DNA of 64,000 nucleotides from Pseudomonadota bacterium (GCA_020161855.1 JAIUNJ010000001.1:62001-126000), one strand, 5' to 3'. Counted from the first letter of the stretch, positions 29,375 to 40,992 are shown. Translations and numbers: made by a program. The notes: generated by a model from the letters alone, not told the origin.

Positions 29375-29737
29375 CTAGCGGACTCCGGAAAAGGCATTGG
29401 GGACATGGGTGGGCCAGAGGTAGGGAGACACGGCAACGATGTCAAACCGGCACTCACCCGTGGCGGCACGAGGATCGCGGGCGAGCCAGAGTTCGGCTGC
29501 GCCGGAGATGCGCCGTGCCTGGGCAGAGGTGACGGCAAAGAGCGCGTCGTCGGTGGTCCCGCGTGCCTTCACCTCGACAAAGGCCGTCACGCGGCCGCGG
29601 CGCATGACGAGATCGATTTCGCCAAGCGCCGTCTTGTAGCGGCGGGCCAGCAGGCGATAGCCCTTGAGACGCAGGAAGCACAGCGCGGCTGCTTCCGCCC
29701 AATGGCCATGACGTTCGGCGCGGCGGCGGTCCTTCAC
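29375..29737 (-). CDS. yraN: YraN (UPF0102) family protein
   Basis: A 120-residue protein with the restriction-endonuclease-like core of UPF0102: AEAAALCFLRLKGYRLLARRYKTALGEIDLVMRR followed by TAFVEVKARG, where E-I-D and V-E-V-K fit the PD-(D/E)xK pattern. It is thought to act on nucleic acid and is almost always encoded beside rsmI, as here. The GTG start overlaps the rsmI stop by four bases (GTGA). No biochemical function is established to my knowledge. Confidence 0.92.
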   Translation of the reverse strand: MKDRRRAERHGHWAEAAALCFLRLKGYRLLARRYKTALGEIDLVMRRGRVTAFVEVKARGTTDDALFAVTSAQARRISGAAELWLARDPRAATGECRFDIVAVSPYLWPTHVPNAFSGVR

Positions 29738-30627
29738 GATCCGGCCTTCAATGCAAGAATGCGGCGGAAGGCTTCCTCGCGCGAAAGGCCGGTGAGCTTT
29801 GCAGCCGCGGCCGCAGCCTTGCTTGGTGGCAGGGAGGCCGCGGCATCGGCGAGGATGCGGGCGATGGCCGCTTCATCGGGCGCACCTGCATCGGCGGCGG
29901 CACCGGCAATCACGATAACGCATTCACCCTTGACCGCCTCGCGCGCCGCAAGAACCGCCTGCACTTCGCGGGCCGTGCCGCGCAGCATCTCTTCATGCAG
30001 CTTGGTGAGTTCGCGCGCCACGGCCACAGGCCTTTCACCCATTGCAGCAGAAATATCGGCGAGGGTTTCGACAATGCGGTGCGGGCTCTCATAGGCGACC
30101 AGCGTCTCATCCGCCGACGCCAGACCTTTGAGCCGTTCCTGCCGTTCGCCCGCCTTCTGCGGCAGGAAGCCGACGAAGCGGAAACGGTCGCTGGGCAGGC
30201 CGGAAAGTTGCAGGGCCGGCAGTAAGGCGGAGGCGCCGGGAATGGCAAAGACAGGCTGGCCTGCGGCAAGGCAGGCCGCCACGAGGCGATAACCGGGATC
30301 GGAGAGCAGCGGTGTTCCGGCGTCGCTGGCAAAGGCGATCACCTGCCCCGCCGCCACCTCATCGGCAATGCGCGGCGCAAGCTCGCCCTCGCTGTGATCA
30401 TGACAGGGCTTGAGCCTGTTGCGGATGCCGTAGCGCTCGAGGAGCTTCACCGTCACCCGCGTGTCCTCGCAATAGATGACATCGGCCGCGGCCAGAACAT
30501 CGAGCGCACGCAGCGTGATGTCGCGCAGGTTGCCGATCGGTGTTGCGACGAGATAAAGGCCCGCCTCCAGAGATGGTGCCGCCACCTCCGCAGCGCCGAT
30601 GAAATAGTGCCTGCTGTCGCCGCTCAC
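29734..30627 (-). CDS. rsmI: 16S rRNA (cytidine-1402-2'-O)-methyltransferase RsmI
   Basis: Methylates the ribose of C1402 in 16S rRNA using SAM. The tetrapyrrole-methylase fold opens with LYLVATPIGNLRDITLRALDVL, then IYCEDTRVT, the SAM loop IAFASDAGTPLLSDPGYRLV, and FVGFLPQKAGERQERL. The C-terminal helical extension (PPSKAAAAAAKLTGLSREEAFRRILAL) is the usual RsmI tail. The frame is open far upstream, but the conserved protein needs only the GTG at 30627, which overlaps the ROK gene stop as GTGA and gives 297 residues; a second GTG at 30585 (283 residues) is also plausible. Coupled with yraN downstream. Confidence 0.93.
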   Translation of the reverse strand: MSGDSRHYFIGAAEVAAPSLEAGLYLVATPIGNLRDITLRALDVLAAADVIYCEDTRVTVKLLERYGIRNRLKPCHDHSEGELAPRIADEVAAGQVIAFASDAGTPLLSDPGYRLVAACLAAGQPVFAIPGASALLPALQLSGLPSDRFRFVGFLPQKAGERQERLKGLASADETLVAYESPHRIVETLADISAAMGERPVAVARELTKLHEEMLRGTAREVQAVLAAREAVKGECVIVIAGAAADAGAPDEAAIARILADAAASLPPSKAAAAAAKLTGLSREEAFRRILALKAGS

Positions 30628-31511
30628 GCTGGAGCCCAGAGCAAGGCGGCACCGCGCATGCCGCTTGCCTCGCCGAAAGCCGCGCGCTTCACCACAACTT
30701 CCGCCGTGCCGGAGAAACTGTAGCGACGGATCAGCGGTGGCAATTGCTCCACCAGTTCCGGAAGGGCGCTCATGCCACCACCCATGACGATGACATCGGG
30801 ATCGATGACATTGACGAGATTGGCACAGATGCGGGCAAAGCGATCCTGCATGCGGGCGATGGCAGCGCCCGCCTCTGCCTCGCCCGCCCGGGCGCGCGCC
30901 ACGATCTCCGGCCCCTTGAGCAGGTGCCCGGTGGAACGCGCATAATCCTTCACCAACCCGGTGCCCGAGACATACATTTCGGCACAGCCGCGCTTGCCGC
31001 AGAAGCAGTCGACCGGCGGCCAATCCTTCTCATCCATCCAGGGCAGGCCGGTGTGGCCGAATTCCGCCGCCTCGCCATTGGCGCCGCGCATGACCTTGCC
31101 GCCGATGACGAGGCCGCCGCCCAGGCCGGTGCCGATCGTAAAGAAGGCGACAACCGAAGCTCCCTTGCCCGCACCCTCACGCGCCTCGCACAGGGCGACG
31201 CAATTGGCATCGTTCTCCATGCGGATGGGGCGGCCGATGGCGCGTTCGAGATCCTGGAAGAAGGGCCTGCCATTGCAGGCGACGATATTGGCGTTGCGCC
31301 ACAGCCCATCGCGCGGGCCGTTGGAGCCGGGCGCACCGAGCCCCACCGTGCCGTCGCCGGCCTCGTGTACGAGACGGGCCACGGCAGCGACGATGCTCTC
31401 ATAATCTCCGGGCGTGTCGCGGCGCGCCTCATGCGCCACGTTCATCTGCGCATCAAAGCGCGTCACCGCGATCTTGGTGCCGCCGATATCAACGCCGATC
31501 CGCGCCGTCAC
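30624..31511 (-). CDS. ROK-family sugar kinase
   Basis: A 295-residue kinase of the ROK family. It has the phosphate-binding start IGVDIGGTKIAVTRFD, the sugar/catalytic segment RMENDANCVALCEAREGAG (catalytic Asp), GTGLGGGLVIGG, and the zinc motif CFCGKRGCAEMYVSG near residue 170. Family members phosphorylate glucose, fructose, N-acetylglucosamine or N-acetylmannosamine; the sequence does not decide which. I chose the GTG at 31511 because GGAG lies 9 bases upstream, rather than the ATG at 31556 that runs into the upstream gene. It begins 4 bp before the end of the cupin coding unit's spacer and its stop overlaps the rsmI start. A cupin related to phosphomannose isomerase lies upstream, so a hexose-phosphate role is possible. 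Confidence 0.88.
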   Translation of the reverse strand: MTARIGVDIGGTKIAVTRFDAQMNVAHEARRDTPGDYESIVAAVARLVHEAGDGTVGLGAPGSNGPRDGLWRNANIVACNGRPFFQDLERAIGRPIRMENDANCVALCEAREGAGKGASVVAFFTIGTGLGGGLVIGGKVMRGANGEAAEFGHTGLPWMDEKDWPPVDCFCGKRGCAEMYVSGTGLVKDYARSTGHLLKGPEIVARARAGEAEAGAAIARMQDRFARICANLVNVIDPDVIVMGGGMSALPELVEQLPPLIRRYSFSGTAEVVVKRAAFGEASGMRGAALLWAPA

Positions 31512-31515
31512 AATG

Positions 31516-31857
31516 TCAGCTCCGCTGGTAGACGTCGTCGTAACGGATGATGTCATCCTCGCCGAGATAGTCGCCGAACTGCACTTCGATGATTTCCACC
31601 GTGCTGCCGTCGAGGCTTTCCAGCCGGTGCTTGTCGCCGAGTGCGATGTCGACCGACTGGCCGCGCGTCAGCTTCAGCACCTTGTCGCCCACCGTCACCG
31701 TTGCCGTGCCGCCGACCACCGTCCAGTGTTCGCTGCGGTGCTTGTGGCTCTGCAGGGACAGGCGGCCGCCCTCCTTCACCACGATGCGCTTCACCTTGAA
31801 GCCCGGCTGCTCGTCGAGCACATGAAAGGCGCCCCAGGGTCTGGTTTCACTATACAT
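31516..31857 (-). CDS. Cupin protein, type II phosphomannose isomerase-like
   Basis: A 113-residue single cupin domain equal to the C-terminal isomerase domain of bifunctional mannose-1-phosphate guanylyltransferase/mannose-6-phosphate isomerase. Motifs are MYSETRPWGAFHVLDE, the metal-binding SLQSHKHRSEHWTVVGGTATV (His-x-His ... Glu/His) and the second cupin box SVDIALGDKHRLES. The start at 31857 has a perfect AAGGAGAT seven bases upstream; the frame is open 18 codons further but without support. It is the first gene of the six-gene minus-strand operon. It may interconvert fructose-6-P and mannose-6-P, though stand-alone cupins of this kind are not all active. Confidence 0.87.
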   Translation of the reverse strand: MYSETRPWGAFHVLDEQPGFKVKRIVVKEGGRLSLQSHKHRSEHWTVVGGTATVTVGDKVLKLTRGQSVDIALGDKHRLESLDGSTVEIIEVQFGDYLGEDDIIRYDDVYQRS

Positions 31858-31938
31858 GGCTTGATCTCCTTGGCCGCCGGGCTTAGGCCACGGGCGGCGG
31901 GGCTGCAACATGGCCAGATCCCCATATTAAAGCCGGAA

Positions 31939-31968
31939 TTGACGGCGGCTGCTCTTCATGCCTATAAG
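31939..31968 (+). promoter_or_regulatory. Probable sigma-70 promoter of rpsT
   Basis: TTGACG (31939-31944) and TATAAG (31963-31968) are 18 bases apart, about 100 bp before the rpsT start. The hexamers are close to consensus, as expected for a ribosomal protein gene. Confidence 0.6.
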
Positions 31969-32069
31969 CCGCGCCATTCCAAGCCGCTTTCCCGTTCAGG
32001 CCGACGCCGGGCCGGGTCTGCGGCCCACATGTTTTAACAATACCACATTACCAGACCACAGGATCGTCC

Positions 32070-32336
32070 ATGGCCAATACCAAATCCGCCAAGAAGGCAA
32101 CGCGCGTCGCCGCCCGCCGCGCCACCATCAATCGCAACCGCATCAGCGCGGTCCGCACAGCAGTGCGCAAGGTTGAGGAAGCGATTGCCAGCGGCAAGAA
32201 GACCGATGCGGAAGCCGCTTTCAAGCTGGCTGCCCCGGCCCTGGCCCGTGGCGCCCAGAAGGGCGTGATGCACAAGAATGCCGCCTCGCGGAAGATTTCG
32301 CGCCTCACCAAGCGCATCAAGGGCCTGCAGGGCTGA
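32070..32336 (+). CDS. rpsT: Small ribosomal subunit protein bS20
   Basis: An 88-residue basic protein of the 30S subunit, beginning [24 protein letters not shown] and ending [16 protein letters not shown], the standard S20 pattern. It binds the base of 16S rRNA early in assembly. It stands alone between the divergent cupin operon and dnaA, with its own promoter and a strong terminator, and keeps the rpsT-dnaA neighbourhood common in Hyphomicrobiales. Confidence 0.98.
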   Translation: MANTKSAKKATRVAARRATINRNRISAVRTAVRKVEEAIASGKKTDAEAAFKLAAPALARGAQKGVMHKNAASRKISRLTKRIKGLQG

Positions 32337-32375
32337 TCGCCCGCCGCCAATTACTGAAGTCTGGACTTGTATTTA

Positions 32376-32406
32376 GGGCCGCCTGCTCCGTGCAGCGGCC
32401 CTTTTT
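32376..32406 (+). terminator. Rho-independent terminator of rpsT
   Basis: GGGCCGCCTGC pairs with GCAGCGGCCC with one bulged base and a short loop, followed by five T (32402-32406). Placed 40 bp after the rpsT stop. A textbook intrinsic terminator. Confidence 0.88.
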
Positions 32407-32540
32407 CTTGCGGTCTTGCTCCGAGTGCTGACCGTTTGGACAAAAAATATCTCTATTTATCAAAAGGTTAAATTAATACAACTCATACGATTATAAAACC
32501 CTTTCGCTCGCGTTGAGACCTTTATGAACAATCGGTGACA

Positions 32541-32556
32541 GTTGCCAATTGGCAAC
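32541..32556. promoter_or_regulatory. Perfect 16-bp palindrome upstream of dnaA
   Basis: GTTGCCAA|TTGGCAAC is perfectly self-complementary and lies about 380 bp before the dnaA start, just after the AT-rich tract. This symmetry suits a dimeric regulator. I do not know which protein would bind. Confidence 0.5.
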
Positions 32557-32932
32557 GGTCCAGTGGCCACCGGAATCGGGTTTTTGAATCAGTCACTTGC
32601 AAGAGGCACCTGATCGCTGCGGGCCATGGCAGGGCAAAACGGCCCTCTCCGTGTACGGAGGATTCACGGAAGCCTGTTGCCCCGCTTCGCCAGCCTTCGG
32701 TAATTTCAATCCCGGCGGCGGCGTCATGCGGCGCCAGCAACAACACGCAACACCATGAGGTAGCCTGCGGACAGAATGACGGTAAACGGTGTGCGGCGGT
32801 TTCATCGGCCAGTTGGCAGGTGAAATAGGTTTCAATACCCCGGTAGGGGCAATCAAGATCAGATGTGCAGGCTTAATGCCGGAGCTGGCTTCGCTTCGGT
32901 GGGGGAGGTTTGCGCGTCGGCGGGAAGAGGCG

Positions 32933-34432
32933 ATGAAGCAGACGGACAACACTTCAGGGCAAGGCGGCACTGGGGACGGCAAGGTGCCGGTCAACATCAA
33001 GGACGGCTGGGGGCGCATCACGCAGCGCCTGCGCGCCGAAATTGGCGATGATCTTTATACCAGCTGGTTCGGCCGCATGGAGCCCGACAGCCTGGGTGAC
33101 ACGCAGCTGACCGTCTCGGTTCCCACCCGCTTTCTCAAGAGCTGGATCGAGAATCATTACATGAGCAAGCTGCGCAAGATCGCAGCGGCCGAATTCACTG
33201 CAATCACCACCATTCAGGTGAAGGTGCGCAGCCAGGGCCAGCCGGTGGCGCGGCATCAGGCGCCGAAAGTGCAGATGCCCGCGGTACGCGGCAGCAGCGC
33301 GCGTGCAACAGGCGACACCCTGCAGCCGATCGCGGCGCTGGCGCCGGTCATTGCAGGCCATGCGCCCGATGGCGGGGCACAGGCTGATGAAGCCCTGACC
33401 TTCGAGACCTTCAAGGTCGGGCAATCAAACCAGCTTGCCCATGCCGCGGCGATGCGCGTCGCCATGAGCCAGCCCGGTCATCCGGTGAGCTTCAATCCGC
33501 TCTTCATTCATGCCGGTGCTGGCTTCGGCAAAACCCATCTGCTGAGTTCCGTCGCCCAGCGCGTGCGCAACGCCCAGCCGCTGCGCAAGGTGATGATGCT
33601 CACCGCCGAACGCTTCATGTATTCCTTCATCCATGCTGTGCGGCAGAAGGATACGCTCGCCTTCAAGGATCAGTTCCAGTCGATTGACGTGCTGCTCATC
33701 GATGATTTCCAGTTCCTGCAGGGCCGCGCCATCCAGCAGGAGTTCTGCCATTCCTTCAATTCTCTGGTGGACCAGCGCCGCCAGGTGGTGGTGGCCGCCG
33801 ACGTGCCACCTTCACAGCTTGACACCATCGACCAGCGCATGCGCTCGCGCCTGATGGGCGGCCTCGTGGTCGACATCGAGGCCCCGGACCAGGCGCTCCG
33901 CCGCCAGATTCTCCAGGCCCGCTATGACCTGATGCGCGCGCGCGACCCCAACCTGGCGCTGCCGGACGAGATCCTCGATCTCGTTGCCGAGCGCGTCACC
34001 GGCAGCGGCCGCGAGCTGGAAGGCGCTCTCAACAAGCTCTTCGCCCACCAGCAGTTCCAGCACCAGTCGGTCAGCCTCGAGCTTGCCGGGATGCTGCTCC
34101 GCGACACGAGCTTCGCCAGCGGCGCCGACCAGGGCCGCATCAAGATCGAGGACATCCTCAAGGTGGTGGGCCGCCACTTCAACGTGGCCAAGGCCGACCT
34201 GCTCTCGCCGCGCCGGGCCCGCACCGTGGTGCTGCCGCGCCAGATCGGCATGTATCTGGCCAAGAAGCTCACCAGCCGCTCCCTGCCGGAAATCGGCCGA
34301 CGTTTCGGCGGGCGCGATCATTCGACCGTGCTCCATGCGGTGCGCAAGATCGAGGACCAGATCAAGGGCGACGACAAGCTTGCCAAGGATGTGGCGACCC
34401 TGATCCGGCTGATCGAACAGGGCATGCCCTGA
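32933..34432 (+). CDS. dnaA: Chromosomal replication initiator protein DnaA
   Basis: Binds and opens the origin. 499 residues from the ATG at 32933, which has GGGAAGAGG just upstream; the frame is open to 32789 but that part has no DnaA character. Domain I spans residues about 20-90 (WGRITQRLRAEIGDDLYTSWFGRM), followed by a variable linker. The AAA+ domain has FNPLFIHAGAGFGKTHLLSSVAQRV (Walker A), VLLIDDFQFLQGR (Walker B) and DQRMRSRLMGGLVVDIEAPD. Domain IV ends with the DNA-binding signature RSLPEIGRRFGGRDHSTVLHAVRKIE. The phosphate loop GAGFGKT deviates slightly from the usual G.TGLGKT but keeps GKT. Confidence 0.97.
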   Translation: MKQTDNTSGQGGTGDGKVPVNIKDGWGRITQRLRAEIGDDLYTSWFGRMEPDSLGDTQLTVSVPTRFLKSWIENHYMSKLRKIAAAEFTAITTIQVKVRSQGQPVARHQAPKVQMPAVRGSSARATGDTLQPIAALAPVIAGHAPDGGAQADEALTFETFKVGQSNQLAHAAAMRVAMSQPGHPVSFNPLFIHAGAGFGKTHLLSSVAQRVRNAQPLRKVMMLTAERFMYSFIHAVRQKDTLAFKDQFQSIDVLLIDDFQFLQGRAIQQEFCHSFNSLVDQRRQVVVAADVPPSQLDTIDQRMRSRLMGGLVVDIEAPDQALRRQILQARYDLMRARDPNLALPDEILDLVAERVTGSGRELEGALNKLFAHQQFQHQSVSLELAGMLLRDTSFASGADQGRIKIEDILKVVGRHFNVAKADLLSPRRARTVVLPRQIGMYLAKKLTSRSLPEIGRRFGGRDHSTVLHAVRKIEDQIKGDDKLAKDVATLIRLIEQGMP

Positions 34433-34521
34433 GCGAAAAGTCGCTGGAATTGGCCGGGAAAGCCTTGAACCACGGGCATAGTCTTGCCAATGTATCTGGC
34501 TAACAAGCAGGCTTCCCCGAG

Positions 34522-35634
34522 ATGAAAGTCACCATTGAACGATCCGCCTTCCTCAAGGCGCTCAACCATGTCCAGAGCGTTGTCGAGCGGCGGAACACCA
34601 TTCCCATCCTCTCCAACGTGCTGGTCAATGCCGGCACGGACAGCGTCAAGCTGACGGCCACCGATCTCGACATCGAGATCGTCGAGAGCGTGGCGGCCGA
34701 GACCCAGCGCCCGGGCGCTGTCACCGTGCCTGCCCACATGCTCTACGACATCGTGCGCAAGCTGCCCGATGGCGCGCAGCTCGAGCTTGAGCTGGGCAAG
34801 GACACAGGCCGCGTCTCGGTCAATGCCGGGCGCTCGCGCTTCTCGCTGGCCGCCTTGCCGCCGGAAGATTTCCCCGATCTCTCCTCCGGCGAGTTCGGCA
34901 ACCGCTTCACCCTGCCCGCCGGCGCGCTCCGCTCCCTGATCGAGAAGACACGCTTCGCCATCTCGACCGAGGAAACGCGCTACTACCTGAACGGCATCTA
35001 CCTGCATCAGGCACGCGAGAAGAAATCGCTGCGCGCTGTCGCAACCGACGGCCACCGCCTGGCACAAGCGGAAGTGGCCCTGCCCGAAGGGGCCGAGGGC
35101 ATGCCGGGCGTGATCGTGCCGCGCAAGACGGTGCTGGAAGTCGTGAAGCTCATCGAGGGTGGTGACACGGAAGTGGAAGTGGCCCTGTCGAGTTCCAAGG
35201 TGCGCTTCAGCATGGGCCATCTGGTGCTCACCTCGAAGCTCATCGACGGCACCTTCCCCGATTATGAGCGGGTGATCCCCAAGTCGCATAGCCGCATCCT
35301 CACTGCCGACAGCAAGAGCTTCGCCTCCGCCGTCGACCGCGTTTCAACGATCTCGCTCGAGAAGAGCCGGGCCGTGAAGATGTCGCTCGCCGAAGGGCGC
35401 CTGACGCTGGCCGTCAACAATCCCGATGCCGGTTCGGCCGAGGAAGAACTGGCCGTGGGCTATGACAACGAGCCGCTCGAGATCGGTTTCAACTCGCGCT
35501 ACCTGCTCGACGTGGCAAGCCAGATCACCGCCGAGGAAATGCGTTTCGAGTTGCAGGATTCCGGCTCGCCCACCGTGGTGCGCGATCCCAAGGATGAGCA
35601 TGTGCTCTATGTGCTGATGCCCATGCGGGTGTAA
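34522..35634 (+). CDS. dnaN: DNA polymerase III sliding clamp (beta)
   Basis: A 370-residue ring-forming clamp that tethers the polymerase to DNA. It begins MKVTIERSAFLKALNHVQSVVERRNTIPILSNVLV and ends VLYVLMPMRV, both standard for DnaN, with three similar domains of about 120 residues. It lies 89 bp after dnaA and 10 bp before recF, giving the ancestral dnaA-dnaN-recF-gyrB order. Confidence 0.98.
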   Translation: MKVTIERSAFLKALNHVQSVVERRNTIPILSNVLVNAGTDSVKLTATDLDIEIVESVAAETQRPGAVTVPAHMLYDIVRKLPDGAQLELELGKDTGRVSVNAGRSRFSLAALPPEDFPDLSSGEFGNRFTLPAGALRSLIEKTRFAISTEETRYYLNGIYLHQAREKKSLRAVATDGHRLAQAEVALPEGAEGMPGVIVPRKTVLEVVKLIEGGDTEVEVALSSSKVRFSMGHLVLTSKLIDGTFPDYERVIPKSHSRILTADSKSFASAVDRVSTISLEKSRAVKMSLAEGRLTLAVNNPDAGSAEEELAVGYDNEPLEIGFNSRYLLDVASQITAEEMRFELQDSGSPTVVRDPKDEHVLYVLMPMRV

Positions 35635-35644
35635 TCAGCCCTTC

Positions 35645-39242
<3,598 letters not shown>

Positions 39243-39267
39243 TTTCCGAACTCTCCATGGCCGGGCT

Positions 39268-39318
39268 TGACCCTGCCGCCACAAGGCGATCCCCCATTTC
39301 GGGAACGCCGCAGGGTCA
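39268..39318. terminator. Possible stem between convergent gyrB and omp genes
   Basis: TGACCCTGC (39268-39276) and GCAGGGTCA (39310-39318) are perfect nine-base inverted arms around a 33-base loop that can fold further. It lies in the 102-bp gap between two converging genes, where a bidirectional terminator would be expected. There is no T-run, so this is weak. Confidence 0.35.
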
Positions 39319-39344
39319 TGTCTACATTCTTGCGAGCCCCGCGG

Positions 39345-39962
39345 CTAAAGCTGGAAATTCACGCCCACGGTGAGGGTGTTGATTACATGATCAAGTTCGT
39401 AATTCTCGAGATCCTGCGTATCGAAAACCCGATGCAGGAATTCGACCTCAATCGACAAGCTCTCGGATGCGGCAAACTCGGCGCCCAGGCCCACGGCGTA
39501 GCCCGTCAGGGTGTCGGAGGATTTTGCCGCCGGATCGCTGCGTTTGGACGTGACGCCAGCGAGGGCAAGGCCGCCCGTGCCGTAGATCAGAATGTTGCCG
39601 GCCGTGAAGCCGCCCCGGAGACGGGCCGTGGCGAGGAAGTCATAATCGCTTGAGAGCTTGCGCGGGTCGTCGAAGGTCCAGTCGCCGTCGATCTGGACAA
39701 AGCTGGCGTCGGCCACGACGCCGGCAACCAGGCGGTCACGCTGCCAATTCCAGCCCACCTGGCCCCCGACGAGCCAACCATCCACATCGTAGTTGCCGTC
39801 GATGGAGGTGAGTTGGGCATCGACATCGCCGAAGGCGCCACCCGCATGCGCACCAATGAACACGCCCGACCAATCGTATGTGGAATTTTCCAGCGCGGCA
39901 TCGGCCGCATGGGCTGACGACGCAAGAACCGTGGACAGCAAGACAAAGGAAAAACGCTTCAC
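39345..39962 (-). CDS. Outer-membrane beta-barrel protein (Omp25/OmpA-like porin family)
   Basis: A 205-residue exported protein. The signal peptide ends ASSAHA-AD at residue 20. The mature protein has about eight amphipathic strands (DWSGVFIGAHAGGAFGDVD, WLVGGQVGWNWQRDRLVAGVVADASF, LRGGFTAGNILIYGTGGLALAG) and a terminal hydrophobic strand finishing in VGVNFQL, whose last residue is not the usual Phe. This is the family of abundant small outer-membrane proteins of Hyphomicrobiales (Omp25/Omp31, RopB type). Convergent with gyrB; single gene. Confidence 0.9.
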   Translation of the reverse strand: MKRFSFVLLSTVLASSAHAADAALENSTYDWSGVFIGAHAGGAFGDVDAQLTSIDGNYDVDGWLVGGQVGWNWQRDRLVAGVVADASFVQIDGDWTFDDPRKLSSDYDFLATARLRGGFTAGNILIYGTGGLALAGVTSKRSDPAAKSSDTLTGYAVGLGAEFAASESLSIEVEFLHRVFDTQDLENYELDHVINTLTVGVNFQL

Positions 39963-40214
39963 GAGTGCCTCCCCAAAAGCCAGATGACTTCCTGCTGCCC
40001 GTGCAAAGTATTGTCGAATATTATGAAAGTAAGCAACAGATCAATATTCACAGGCGAGTCCAGGCTCGGAATACCCGTTGATTCAGATGCTTGCGTCAAA
40101 ACACGGCTGTGGATTCCTGTACTGTCACCGCGCCGGTCAAGGCACCTTCTCCAAAAGACTAAAGGGAAGACCTGCGCTCCACAGAGGGTGGCGCGGAGCG
40201 TCAGGGGCGATCAC
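39963..40214. other. Intergenic region upstream of omp gene
   Basis: About 250 bp with no supported gene. The part at 40005-40060 is AT-rich for this genome and on the minus strand contains TAATAT, so the omp promoter probably lies there. The small plus-strand frames (39984-40331, 40078-40275) run into the antisense of the enoyl-CoA hydratase and are not credible. Confidence 0.4.
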
Positions 40215-40988
40215 TCACCTGTTCCTGAACTGTGGCGGGCGCTTTTCGAGGAAGGCGGCCATGCCTTCCTTCTGATCGTCGAGATCGAAGAGCTGGTAGA
40301 TGGCGTTGCGTTCCAGCGCGAGGCCCGCTGACATCGGTTCCTCGAACGCAGCATTCACCGCCCGCTTGGCGGCGGCGATCACGGGGTGCGACAGGGCGGC
40401 GATCTTCTCCGCCAGCGCCAGTGCATCCTCGAAGAGCTTCTCCACGGGCACGACGCGCGCCACCAGCCCCAGGCGCTCCGCCTCGCCTGCATCCATCATG
40501 CGGCCCGTCAGGATCATCTCCATGGCCTTGGCCTTGCCGGCATAGCGCGCGAGCCTCTGCGTGCCGCCGCCGCCCGGGATGATGCCGATTGTCACTTCCG
40601 GCAAGCCGAACTTCGCATTTTCGGCGGCAATGATCGTGTCACAGGCCAGCGCGAACTCGAAGCCGCCGCCCAGGGCATAACCTGCCACGGCGGCGATCAC
40701 CGGCTTGCGGATGCCGTTGATGTGATCCCAGTCGGCAAGGAATTTCCCGGCCACCACGTCTGCAGTGGTCTTGTCCTTCATCTCGCGGATGTCGGCGCCC
40801 GCCGCAAAGGCCTTGTCGCTGCCGGTAAGGATGATGGCGCCGATCGTTGTGTCCCGCTCGAAGCCATCGAGGGCTGCATTCATCTCGGTGATGAGCTGGC
40901 CGTTCAGGGCATTGAGGGCCTTGGGCCGGTTGAGGCGGATGACGCCGACCTTGCCATGGGTTTCGGTGAGGATGGTTTCAAAGCTCAT
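40215..40988 (-). CDS. Enoyl-CoA hydratase
   Basis: A 257-residue crotonase-fold enzyme adding water to 2-enoyl-CoA in fatty-acid or amino-acid breakdown. It contains LTGSDKAFAAGADIREM, AVAGYALGGGFEFALACD, and the catalytic region AKFGLPEVTIGIIPGGGGTQRLAR, in which both catalytic glutamates are in the expected places. Length is normal for a single-domain hydratase (EchA/PaaF type). It begins 4 bp after the mutM stop and is probably co-transcribed with it, a pairing seen near rpsT-dnaA in other Hyphomicrobiales. Confidence 0.94.
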   Translation of the reverse strand: MSFETILTETHGKVGVIRLNRPKALNALNGQLITEMNAALDGFERDTTIGAIILTGSDKAFAAGADIREMKDKTTADVVAGKFLADWDHINGIRKPVIAAVAGYALGGGFEFALACDTIIAAENAKFGLPEVTIGIIPGGGGTQRLARYAGKAKAMEMILTGRMMDAGEAERLGLVARVVPVEKLFEDALALAEKIAALSHPVIAAAKRAVNAAFEEPMSAGLALERNAIYQLFDLDDQKEGMAAFLEKRPPQFRNR

Positions 40989-40992
40989 GATG

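Larger units (their letters stand above)
32337..32932. other. rpsT-dnaA intergenic region, candidate dnaA control/origin DNA
   Basis: About 600 bp without a supported gene. It holds, in order: the rpsT terminator; a tract at 32441-32500 with only 13 G/C in 60 bases (22%) inside otherwise GC-rich DNA; the perfect 16-bp palindrome at 32541-32556; and GANTC sites at 32573, 32586 and 32661, the target of the alphaproteobacterial methylase CcrM. I looked for TTATCCACA-like DnaA boxes and found none close to consensus. The dnaA promoter must be here. An origin is possible given dnaA-dnaN-recF-gyrB downstream, but is not shown. Small open frames here (for example 32535-32828) have no coding character. 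Confidence 0.5.

Noticed and set aside
29734-31023. A 429-residue version of RsmI
   Set aside because: The extra N-terminal 130 residues lie opposite-frame over the ROK kinase gene and have no methyltransferase features; the GTG at 30627 gives the normal length.
32535-32828. Possible small genes between rpsT and dnaA on either strand
   Set aside because: No ribosome-binding site, no recognisable protein, and they would cover likely dnaA control DNA.
32337-32932. Firm call of the replication origin
   Set aside because: The AT-rich tract and gene order fit, but I found no DnaA boxes close to TTATCCACA, and in several Hyphomicrobiales the origin lies near hemE instead.
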